Shown piece by piece: positions 36,330 through 46,826 of a DNA stretch of 64,000 nucleotides; the first letter of the stretch is position 1; the number at the start of each line of letters is the position of its first letter. The notes under the pieces were generated by a model. It saw only the letters and a list, made by a program, of their open reading frames with translations. It ran no database searches and was not told the origin of the DNA. The stretch is from Tetrastigma voinierianum. Its lineage: Eukaryota; Streptophyta; Magnoliopsida; Vitales; Vitaceae. A program made the position numbers and the translations under genes. The stretch spans positions 248,001 through 312,000 of the forward strand of contig JAEQBH010001503.1 in NCBI GenBank assembly GCA_016808115.1, read 5' to 3'.

Positions 36330-36720
36330 TAGCGCTCATTACGGGACGTTATGCTCCAATCGTTCGCTGTGGACGAAGCTCGCCTCAACTGCTCAGCGCG
36401 ACGAAGCTCTACCCAACTGCTCACATCGGGACGAAGCTACCAACTGCCACGCGGACGAAGCTATGCCCAACTATTCACATCGGGACGAAGCTGGCCAATC
36501 GTTCACGCGGGACGAAGCCCGCCCCAATCGTTTCACTGTGGACGAGCCGGCTTCACCGCCAGACACGAAGCTCGCTTAATCGTTTACGTGGGACGAGCTC
36601 TGCCCAACTGTTCACATTGACGAGCTCTGCCCAACTGTTCACGTGGACGAGCTCCGCCCAACTGTTCGCATTGACGAGCTCCTCCCAGCAGCACAACACA
36701 GCTCGCGCAAGTCAGCCAAT
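36330..36720 (+). repeat. Second tandem array, unit of about 28 bp
   Basis: About a dozen units begin GACGAAGCT or GACGAGCTC and continue CCCAACTGTTCACATCGG with variation, at about 25-31 bp spacing (36371, 36400, 36431, 36455, 36484, 36512, 36541, 36593, 36620, 36647 and 36674). The GACGAGCTC core is shared with the preceding array, so the two may have a common origin. Further degenerate units with a repeated AAGTCATGGAATCAAGGAAT occur to about 37060. Confidence 0.85.
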
Positions 36721-37303
36721 AGAGCCCACCAACTCAAATTGACGCGCTCAACAATTCATCGCAGGACACACAGATCATGCAGCCTAAGGAATTAGTTCAA
36801 CTCATGCAATGGAGGCCGCAAACGCACGGGACGAGTCGCTAAAAACAAGTCATGGAATCAAGGAATCGCACAACTCATGCAAGTCAGCCAATGGAGGTCA
36901 ACAGCTCGCATTGACGAGCTCTGCCAAAAACAAGTCATGGAATCAAGGAATCAGATCAGCTCAGGCAAAACAGTCAACAAAGACCAGCAACTCAATTTGA
37001 CGAGCCCCGCCTATACAAGCCGTACAGCCTAGGAATCGGTCACCAGACGAATTAACCCACGGTTCAACGACTTGCCTGACGAGCGACTGGCCTAACTGGC
37101 ACTTCAATTCGGGCCGATAATCATGAAGAAAAGCGAAAAATACTACTGAGAACGCAGACGATAAATAATGAATATTTATTAAAAAGAGCTACATGTCTCG
37201 CCCTGTGCCCGACAAAAGGAAGCAAGTATACATAGAAGAAAATATAAAAGTCGATATCGCGCATAAATGAATATTAAACCCAGCGCCAACAGGAGGAGCA
37301 GAT

Positions 37304-39290
37304 TTACCTAAGAGGAATGGGCTTCAAATAGGAGTATCCTGGTTGCGGAGAATAGTCTGCAGAGAAAGACTCCTCTGCATCCTCGTCACTTGGGAGATCG
37401 TAGTTGAAGTCCAAATCAGGGTAGACGTTAACGGTCTTCCGCTGAAAAGCGAGCCACCCAAAGGCCCACTGAGCACTGGCTTGGTCCCTCAATCTGCTAA
37501 TAATATCATCCCTCTGAGCAACCAAGGATATTTGCCGGGTGAAGATCCCCACGCAACCGGGCGACATCTCTCATTCAACCGTCCTCAGCCGACTTGATAC
37601 CGGTCACCACAGTCGCGCTTCAAGAGTCGCCGCCTCTGAGTAGCCTTCGCTACGAGCTAACACGGTTAAAGGCGCATTTATCACACGATTGCCATCACGC
37701 ATCGCAGCCTTCCTTCGAGACTTCGGCACGCCCCGGATGTGATTATCATCCCTAATCGCTCGTCGATCGAGGACTCGCACTTCCATCCCTTGCCCGATCA
37801 GACTATATTCGCAACATGGAGCTCTCCACCCTTAATCTTCCGAAGCTCACCTTCAACCGCCAAGCTACTCGAACTTCATCCTCTCTACTTTCCGCCTCAG
37901 CACGAGTCGACACAAAGATAGCTAATCAGATTGTTCCTCCACCTCTCTCTTTTTCAAATACACACAGTCTGCTTCAGATCTGGCCCGTTGAAGAAAGAGA
38001 GGCTGCCTTCGCCTTATAAATCCGGACGAATTTTACATGCTTTTCATTTAGTTTGGCCTTATCGGCCAGACCCTTCAAATGAGTGGCTACCTGCACATCA
38101 AACATGAAGTTAACATCCAACACGGGATCAACCCAAAAACAAACATTATCATAAACAGATTTACTGGCAACCCCTGGGCTGACAGAGCGCAGCCTCATCA
38201 ACCCGGCAACGCTTCGACCTCCCAAGATTAGAATCCTTAAGGACGGACGAGATTGCACCCGCCGCAAGTTCAGCTTTGAGGAGCAAAGAATCCTCATCTT
38301 CGCCAACTTTTGATTCCAGATTTTTCCCCTTCAACCTGCTCAATCTTCTCGAGGAGGTGGCCTAGTTCCTCCGAAGGCGATTCCAGACGCAGAATAGGCA
38401 TAACCGCCCAACTGGCTGCCGACGACCCATCCAAGAGACTCGTTTTACAAAGAAGCTGTAAGGGCGAGAGCTCATGATCGCAGTGAACCTCGTCAGTAAC
38501 CTGGGCCCGCCCCGACTTTCGAGCAAGAGAAGCCTGAGACGCCCACTTCGAACCTTGACCGAAACCCGCCGATCTTCCCTTCTGAGCCCGGGATTTTCCG
38601 CTTTGCACTCCGGGCTTCCGAGACAAAGGCTCTAACTGGACCAAAATTTCTCCCTGCGAAGAGTGGTCGAGGTAAGCCCGTCACTGGGAGGGACTCCACA
38701 AAGAGAAGGAGGCAAGGGCCCTCGGCTTTCTGCAGGAACTCACACAGAAGCTTCCACCGAGGGACTCCCATCGCGGAAGGAGGCAAGGGCCTCAAGCGGT
38801 AGAACGTGGCGCATCTTACTTCGACGCCAGAATGCCCGATGACACCGCATAAGGACGAAAGCAGACATTCGCCAACACTGCAGCTACAACATTATCTCCA
38901 AAGACTAAGGTCAAGACGAGCACTGGAAGCATGAGAATACGCGAGGTCATAAATACTTAGCAACCTTCACACAAGTTATAAATTTAAAATAAGAGCAAAC
39001 ATCACGAAGATTATCGTGGGTGGTCCAAGCCACCTAATCACAGAGTGTCGTCTCGGTTTCGAAGGATCGTATTCTAGCCATACCACTAACAAAGAAGTAA
39101 CGTCCTTCCATGACCCAGCGGGAAAGGCTGGCGGAGACTTGATCACTGCAGGAGCTCCAGCGCCCGGAGAAATGTAGCAGAAGCTCCTAGTCTCCTCGGA
39201 TTGAAAAGGTGTATGAAAGAATGCACACTCAGTGACGCCTCGAACCCTCTCGTCTCTAAAAAGCGCCAATAGCTCCACCAAACGCCCCAA
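37304..39290 (-). pseudogene. Decayed antisense extra ORF of the Tat-type element
   Basis: Minus-strand open pieces occur in sequence: 39290-38976 (FFHTPFQSEETRSFCYIS, then GSWKDVTSLLVVWLEYDPSK), 38795-38493, 38644-38294, 38306-37974 (VATHLKGLADKAKLNEKHVK, FVRIYKAKAASL) and 37567-37304 (QWAFGWLAFQRKTVNVYPDL, DFNYDLPSDEDAEESFSAD). The last ends with an acidic tail typical of a protein C-terminus. Tat elements are known to carry an extra ORF in antisense between pol and the 3' LTR, and the position and strand fit. The function of such ORFs is not established. The copy is broken by several frameshifts. Confidence 0.55.
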
Positions 39291-40109
39291 CCGTCGGGGA
39301 GCGAGTCAGAAGGACAAACGTTGAAATGTCAAGTAACCCTTTCATAGCGTGACGCAATTCGAAAAACGGCACCATCACAAAGGCGACCTCAAAGAAACAT
39401 ACCATCCCGTGCACCTGGAGAGGCTACATAAAAAGTCGACGCTAGAGTCCATACCGCACGCCACGGGAGGTCGATAACGCCAAAGAAAGAACCCCATACG
39501 GGCGACCGACCTTGCTAGTCCCATAGTCACAAAGATGTCGAATCGACGACGGCACCACCCCCATGATATTTAATTGTGCTTATTTTCCCTTATCCTTATC
39601 CAAGGGAAGAGGAGGCGCCAGAACATCATGGCTCAACCACCTGGCCGAATCCGGCCTGGAAGATCCCTAACCCGTCCAGAACCGGCAACAAATGAAGAGT
39701 CATTGCCAATACGTAAAGAAGAAGAGCGACCCGGACCCATAATCAAAGCGAACAGTAAAAACGAAACCCAATCAATTTAACCCTAGCGCCTGTCGTACTA
39801 CCTGTTAAACCAAAAAGAGACGTTAATGATCCTGCGAATAAGACTAAGAAGTCGCCTCAGAAGAATGCCAGAAAAAGACTCTACACAAAAAGGGTCAAAC
39901 AAAGAACTTTGAGCAAATAAAGTACGATCACAAGAGGTCGAGGACCGTATGGCTAATGCGACGTATGAGGTAATGCGAAAGAGTTCAAAGAAACAAGAAG
40001 AGGTAGGGAAACAAGCGCGAAAAACCCAATAGTCATCATTATCACAGCACAAATGATCTACGACCAAGCCCTAACTAATCCAAATTTCCGCGCACATCGA
40101 AGTTACACC

Positions 40110-40730
40110 CGACACGAGAAACGTTACGCACTCTCGCTAACGTACATCTTACACAAGTACCGGGGCAACCGATGGTTTGAAAATAAGCGTCGCAGTCCCA
40201 CACATCAAGCCCAAGAAAGAAAGCAAATTTCACAAGACGGCGCCCGCTAACAACCCAGCGAGTGAGTCACTAACGAGGCACTCAGCCTTTCTAAAACTAA
40301 CACTCAGCCGGCCAAATTTCGTAAGAAAGTGTCCAACCCACGGGCCCAAAGGCCAATTATGGTAAGTCTCCCAAAGTGGACTGAAATGCATTAAACCCCA
40401 ATAATATATTATTCCAAAATCCACCAAATCCCATCAATAATAAGGAAGACGATCTCAAGAACTACTCTTCTATATCCCGTACCAAACTGGCGGGCGGACT
40501 ATAATAAGCAATATCCTATCCAATGGGCGACTTAATCATCATCCAACCCATTAACATCTAATTATAAATAAGATACCACCCCAATGCATGAAAGCGCACA
40601 CACACACTTGCACGCATACTCGATGCGATACATTCGCTCCTCTGCACCCCCTTTTTTCTCTGGGGAAGAACCGACTTAGTGATCTGAGCGCGACGCTGCC
40701 CTCGCCGACCCCCTTCTTCCTTATTTCACA
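40110..40730 (+). repeat. 3' LTR of the Tat-type element
   Basis: It corresponds to the 5' LTR at 28294-28872 over most of its length, with many substitutions and indels. The right edge is uncertain: similarity fades near 40730, and the DNA to about 40860 may still be element-derived. Confidence 0.65.
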
Positions 40731-40869
40731 GAAATGTCCACGTCCAGAAACTCACAGATCAATCCAGGCAAATGATCCTACCTCACCCAGACGATCCAGA
40801 CAACAGATCCAAATTTCACAACAATCCGGTCCAACCCAATGACCTACATGCTCCAGCACCCTAGCCCGA

Positions 40870-41790
40870 AACGAAAAATGCATCATCATCAATAAAACTC
40901 AATATAGCACCATTCATTCTCTAATTTTATACAACTATTATATTTCCAATTATTATGAAAATTTAAATTAATGTATTTCAAACTCGTGATGTATAGTTCT
41001 TATGGTAAAACGTTAAATATTTAAAAAATGTATAGCATAAGAAGGAGACGGTCTCAAATTCGAGTTCCAGTATAAACAATTTACTATTATAATTAGCAAA
41101 GTTTTCGTGAATATGTCCATTAAACTATCTCAACTAAACTTTAATCTTATATTTGGTTAAAAGATATTCATTATTCTTAAATTTGTAAATCTAACATCTC
41201 TCATGTTTTTTTTTCCTTGTAAATAGCCTTTTTTATACAAAAATGTAATTTATATTTTTTGTATAGTCTCTTAAAAGAAGAATGAATTCTGCACAAAAAA
41301 AAAAAAGAAGATATTTTTATCACAATCATATCAAAAATTGAAGAACGAATTTCAAAATTTGGGGTTTAAATGCTCATTTAATCAAATCACCCTTAATCTT
41401 ATTATGTTAGTTCCATTTTTTTTACAACTAATAATTTAGTTACAATAAAACAAACTATCCTCTGTAACAGTTATAAGCATCACGGTCTTGTGAATGGAAA
41501 CATATGGCGACTTATCAATCAAATCCGAGAATCACGGTCCCAGCTAACACCAAGAGATACCATGGGGAAGACATACCTCGACATAAAAAAACATAAGGAA
41601 CCATCTTGGAGGCCTCCAACAAAACTCGAACACGGGTTTAGAAACCCGTACGAGGTTGATGTGATGTCACATGAAACTCATTCGATCGTACAACGCCCTC
41701 CACAGACACGCTACTGTTGATCGGCTTCGTAGCATTCGAATATTATACGGACAATCACCTAAGACTCTCCGACTCTCGTCAGTTAAACTC
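40870..41790. other. AT-rich spacer upstream of the PPR gene
   Basis: It holds no gene and several poly-A or poly-T runs. The open frame at about 41490-41720 has no family resemblance and lies in retroelement-like sequence. Confidence 0.4.
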
Positions 41791-41791
41791 G

Positions 41792-41821
41792 ACACGTGGC
41801 CCAAAGACCACATATAAAAGG
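41792..41821 (+). promoter_or_regulatory. G-box/ABRE-like element and TATA box of the PPR gene
   Basis: ACACGTGGC at 41792-41800 is a perfect G-box in an ABRE-like context. TATAAAAG follows at 41813-41820, about 200 bp before the ATG at 42019. Their order and spacing suit a plant core promoter. Confidence 0.5.
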
Positions 41822-42018
41822 ACAAAACTTGTCATGCACTTGTTCCGTCTTTTTTAAACGTTGAGGGCTTAGTCCAATAAATATATATATAAATATATCA
41901 ACGAGCTAGAGCGTGTACTCACCCCACTGCAATGGAGAAGTTTGGACTGAAGTTTGCCGTCGGTGACTAAGAAAGGACACCAAAACCAAGGGATTATTTG
42001 AGAGAAGATTGATTGGTT

Positions 42019-44036
42019 ATGGATGGCGCATCACAGCACCTTCGCGCTGCCACCGCCCGTTACCAGTTGCTCTTACAGCGCTGCACCTCAAGAAAAGCAC
42101 TACCAAACACCAAACAGATACATGTCCACACTATCACTCTGGGCCTACTCTCCCCACCCCACTCTCCCTACCTTCTCTCAACTCTGGCTGCTGCTTATGC
42201 CATGTGTGGATGTGCACCACATGCACGTAAACTGTTCGATGAATTGCGTAACCCAAGCTTATTTTCCTGGAACGCTATGATTAGGATGTATACCAACACT
42301 GGGTTCTCATATGATGCTCTTAGACTGTTTGTGCAAATGCTGGCCTCCGGGCTGCGCTGGGCCGATAACTACACTTACACTTTTGTTATCAAAGCATGCG
42401 GTGACTGCTTGTTGCCTCAATTGGGTGCCGTGGTTCATTCTAGATCGGTTATGAATGGTTTTGATTCCGATTCTTTTGTTCAGAATTCTTTAATGGCGAT
42501 GTATATGAACTGCGGGGGATGAAAGCAGCCAGAAGAGTTTTTGATTTAATGGGGGAGGGGGCGCGGTCTTCGGTGTCTTGGAACACTATGATAAACGGGT
42601 ATTTTAGAAATGGGTGTGTCAAGGAGGCATTGATGGTTTTTGATTGGATGATGGGTCGAGGGATTGAGCCGGATTGCGCCACCGTGGTTTCAGTGTTGCC
42701 AGTTTGCGGTTATTTGAAGGAGTTGGACGTAGGAAGAAGAGTTCATGCATTAGTGGAAGTGAAGAATTTGGGAGAGAATATATCTGTCTGGAATTCATTG
42801 TTGGATATGTACGCAAAGTGTGGTAACATGGATGAAGCTGAAATGGTTTTTCATAAGATGGATGAAAGAGATGTAGTGAGTTGGACTACCATGATCAATG
42901 GGTACATCTTGAATGGGGATGCCAGAAGGGCACTAGTGTTTTGTCAAATGATGCAGTTTGAAAGTGTAAAACCCAATTTTGTAACTTTAGCTTCTGTTCT
43001 TTCTGCATGTGCCAGTTTGCATTCTCTGAAGCTTGGCCGTTGCTTGCATGGATGGGCAATAAGGCAAAAGGTTGAATCTGAAGTTATTGTAGAAACTGCA
43101 TTGATTGACTTGTATGCAAAATGCAATCATATTAACCTCAGTTTCAGGGTGTTCTCAAAAACTTCAAAACAGAGAACAGCACCATGGAATGCAATTATCT
43201 CGGGATGTAATCACAATGGGCTCTCAAGAAAAGCTATAGAGCTTTTCAAACAAATGCTAATTGAAGCAGTAGGACCTGATGATGCAACCTTGAACAGCCT
43301 CCTTCCAGCATATGCTATTATCACAGATTTGCAGCAAGCAAGAAACATGCACAGTTACCTAATAAAATCCGGATTTCTTTCAAGAATTGAAGCTACTACT
43401 ATTTTGATTGATGTATATTCAAAGTGTGGAAGCTTAAAGTCAGCTCGCAACATCTTTAACGGGATCCCTGAAAATGATAAGGACATCATCACATGGAGTG
43501 CAATAATAGCTGGGTATGGAATACATGGGCATGGTGAGACCGCCATTTCTCTTTTCAATCAAATGGTTCAGTCTGGGGTGAAACCAAATGAGGTCACTTT
43601 TACTTCCATTTTGCATGCCTGCAGCCATGCTGGATTGGTGGATGAAGGTTTGAGCTTGTTCAAATTCATGTTGGAAGATAACCCAGCGTGTCTGTGCACT
43701 GATCACTACACTTGTGTTGTTGATCTTCTAGGTCGTGCAGGTCGCCTGGAGGAAGCTTATGAGTTAATAAGAACAATGGCATTTAGGCCTAATCATGCTG
43801 TTTGGGGTGCATTGCTTAGTGCTTGTGTGATACATGAGAATGTTGAGCTGGGAGAGGTGGCTGCAAAGTGGCTTTTTGAGCTTGAGCCAGAGAACACAGG
43901 AAATTATGTATTATTGGCCAATATTTATTCTGCAGTAGGACGGTGGAGAGATGCAGAGCATGTGAGACTCATGATGAATGATATAGGATTGAGGAAAACA
44001 CCAGCTCACAGCTTGATTGAGCTCAGAAACATATGA
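42019..44036 (+). CDS. PPR protein, PLS class with E domain (At5g39350-like), one-base frameshift
   Basis: Two overlapping frames together encode a single intronless PPR protein. The first runs from the ATG at 42019 to a TGA at 42520-42522; the second carries on in the next frame to TGA at 44034-44036. The join lies at a run of five G (42514-42518), where one base is missing. Allowing for it, the product is 672 residues, close to the 677 I recall for At5g39350, and the PPR motif continues smoothly across the join. P, L and S repeats are recognisable (SWNTMINGYFRNGCVKEALM, LLDMYAKCGNMDEAEMVFHK). The C-terminus has the E/E+ region (LFELEPENTGNYVLLANIYS) but no DYW domain. E-class PPRs act in organelle RNA editing, recruiting a separate deaminase. 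The break may be a sequencing error or a real null allele. Confidence 0.88.
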
Positions 44037-46533
44037 AGTGAGTGAAGCCTCTTTGCTTTTAATTGGTGAATGTCTCAGCTTGAGTAAAATAGCCCATGAA
44101 GTGAAAAGTTCTTATTGAAGCTGAGGTTCATGACTTCATATCCAAGTTTATGAAAAATTGATGCTAGCAAAGGGCAAATGTGCATCTACATAGAACTGTC
44201 TTTGAATAGGGCATGAGGAATAGCTTATTGCTGAGTCCATTACTTCTGAAGGTTTGTTAATGAGAAGAGAAATGCAGTTTTGGATTTTTAGGCTGGCCAC
44301 AGATGAGGAGAACCAAATACTTTTACTGTAGAGAGAAAAAAGTAAAGGGACCCGATCACTGCATTTTGTTTCAGAGAAGAGAAAGCCAAATGGATAGAAG
44401 GAAGAAATGGAGCAAATAACAAACTTAACTGCTGGTTTTGGCACAGAGAGGCAGCATGGTGAAAACAAGGACCGTTATCCTGATTGGCTTGCTGCATCAC
44501 ATGATGAGTTGATAGCCACATGATGAGTTGATAGCGGGCGATGATCCAAGATTCAGTCCAAACTGAAATGGAGAAACCTAACTGTTGTGCCTTGAAGTAG
44601 AGAGCTTAATGGAGAGGCTTACAGTTTTACAGTAAAAGAAATAGACATAAAGGGGAACTACATTTTAAAGATAAAGAGGCAGTGGAGAAAGCAAAGGATT
44701 TTAAGTGCTGCATTTTGACACATGTAGTAAGCAAGGAATCGTTTTCAGGGAAGACAAAATTCTATTCAAATGAGTGAAAATTGGAAATTTGTTCCCTGAC
44801 TGAGTTCACTATAGTAAGGTTCTAATTTTGTTTTGTGAGAATATAGAAAATCCTGATTTGAATCTGAATTCAAATGTGCATTTGTTTCTACTGTTTCTTG
44901 GATCCACTCTATTCCCTAGTTCAAATGCAGGAGCTGAATTTTATCTTGCCATGGTAGTTCCTTGAATGATTTTAGTATGATGCTTTTCAACTGAAATGAT
45001 TTATCAAAAGCATAGAAAGTACACACAAAATGGTCTATGATGTGATGCATTCCCATTGCTTGTGAAAATGCCTTTTCTTATCAGTGCATGTGATTGCTTG
45101 TTGCTTGATATAATTTTGCCCCCTTGTATTGATGATATCGCACATGGTTTTCTAGTATCTTTTTCAAGGCCATTTTATATCTTTGTTCCCATAGGTTTAA
45201 AACTAATCTCAATGCTTTGTTACATTTAATTAAGTAACAACCTATTATTAATTGTAGCTAATGTTTTCTGTACACTTGATCTTAGATCTTAGGGCATATA
45301 AAATACTAAAAAAAATTGTCTTATAAGAGATTTCATACAATGCATGATAAGAGATGAGTACCAAGAGGATGTTATCTCAACTTGTCAAGAAAATTCAAAA
45401 CATCCCAAGCTTATTTCAATCTAGTGATTCCACATGAACATTTTTGACTAACACCCAGAAAACAAACAGGGAAAAAAACCTTATTAGGCTCCTGATTCAA
45501 TTATTTTATTAGTCACCTAACATTGTCATTATTATTATGACTTAATCTTGATTCCTATATTAAAATATAAAACATGAGCACCATGCCCTTCAGTGTTCAA
45601 AAGAATAAAAAAAGAAGAAGAAATTAAGCAGGGGGGGAATATAAACTTTGAATGGTGAACAAACAGATTAAGACAATTACAGTGAGTGACAAGTGGGAGT
45701 AGGATATGAAGGACTGTCCTTGTTTCTATGTACTGATGAACCACTGATTGTAATGGGGGTGACCACCTTGCTTTGGAATAAAGATATCTACAGACCCAAC
45801 TATGCTTTCAAAACATTGTCTCCAACTCACTGCTACATCCCATGTGCCCACTTCTCTTTACAATTTAAGAAGTGCTTCTCTTATCTCTCTAATGGCCCAC
45901 AGCCCCACATATTGCTCTGTTGTTTGGGGTCTAAAAAAATGCCTCAAAGCCATTGCCAACTCCATGTAAGGATTTTCATTATTTATCTTTAGTTGGTCAA
46001 ACCATAATCACATGCCAGTTCTACTAGAAACAGATAGTTTTAGCCTTTGCAAAAAAAGTATAAATTATTGTTGCATGTAATTTTTTTTTACATCTATTCA
46101 CTTTGCATTATAGTATAGTATTCTGTTACTTGCAAATTTGTCCCCACTAAGACTCGGACCCGGGACCCCTCCTCTCCCTATACCCACCTGAGCTCTAAAC
46201 CACTCGAGATATGTCTTATTGGCATTGCTGCATGTACTTAGTTTTAAATTAGTGTTTAGTTGGCTTAAATGATATCTACCCCCTTCTTTTATGTATGCAT
46301 TTTGAAATAGTTCTAGTTATACTATAATATGAAGGTTTCTTTCATCAAACTCCTCCAGTGATTCTCTCATCAACTTCTGTGTTTATTATTTTCATGAAGG
46401 TGAGGATTAACAGGATCACCAGAAGAAAATTTGTTTACATGGGGTGGGTGGTTTAGCCTCAACTCAAACCAGCCATCTAATCGAGAGTAGAAGCCCAAAT
46501 TGACCAACTTTTCATTTTTTTTTTGGTTATATC
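44037..46533. other. Spacer between the PPR gene and the TRIM-like element
   Basis: The first part is probably PPR 3' UTR. A 19-bp tandem duplication of CACATGATGAGTTGATAGC lies at 44498-44535. A SINE-like fragment is listed separately. I see no further gene. Confidence 0.4.
46140..46225 (-). mobile_element. tRNA-derived SINE-like fragment, second copy
   Basis: On the minus strand GAGTGGTTTAGAGCTC resembles a Pol III A box and GGGTCCGAGTCTTAG a B box. The middle GGGTATAGGGAGAGGAG resembles that of the copy at 13013-13105, in the same orientation. A complete tRNA fold is not present. Confidence 0.5.
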
Positions 46534-46821
46534 TGTTGAAGAATGATATTCATATTAAACTCAAATCCTACAAACTTTAACACTTTTGGTGAGTAGCTTT
46601 ATCATTTAACACAGATTCGAATTTGGTTTTACAGAGTAGTCCTCGTTCGAACTCCCTCTCTCAATTTAATCCCCATGCTTATTCAGTGTCCACACCCGAT
46701 CCCGACTCTCCACGCGCTGCCATAGGGCCGTGTGACGCGGGAGGAGGGTGTTGGAAGACGATATTCATATTAAACCCAAATCCTACAAGCTTGAGCTTTT
46801 AGGAGAGTTTATCATTTAACA
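46534..46821 (+). mobile_element. TRIM-like miniature LTR element (288 bp)
   Basis: Two direct repeats, 46534-46611 (78 bp) and 46749-46821 (73 bp), both start TGTTG and end TTTAACA, giving TG...CA termini. Directly before the second copy is a purine tract, GCGGGAGGAGGG (46737-46748). After the first copy, TGGTTTTACAGAG resembles a Met-tRNA primer site with a small insertion. Flanks ATATC (46529-46533) and AGATC (46822-46826) match at four of five. The interior is about 137 bp with no coding capacity. These are all hallmarks of a terminal-repeat retrotransposon in miniature, although its LTRs are at the short end. Confidence 0.65.
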
Positions 46822-46826
46822 AGATC

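Larger units (their letters stand above)
28294..40730 (+). mobile_element. Decayed Ty3/gypsy (Tat-type) LTR retrotransposon
   Basis: Two diverged LTRs (about 28294-28872 and 40110-40730) enclose gag, protease, RT, RNase H and integrase relics on the plus strand. These are followed by a purine-rich block, two tandem-repeat arrays and a decayed reading frame on the minus strand. RNase H placed directly before integrase, a long 3' region with tandem repeats and an antisense ORF are known features of the Tat lineage (Ogre, Retand and relatives). Every coding domain has frameshifts and stops. The element is richer in GC than the surrounding DNA. The LTR ends are approximate. Confidence 0.85.
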
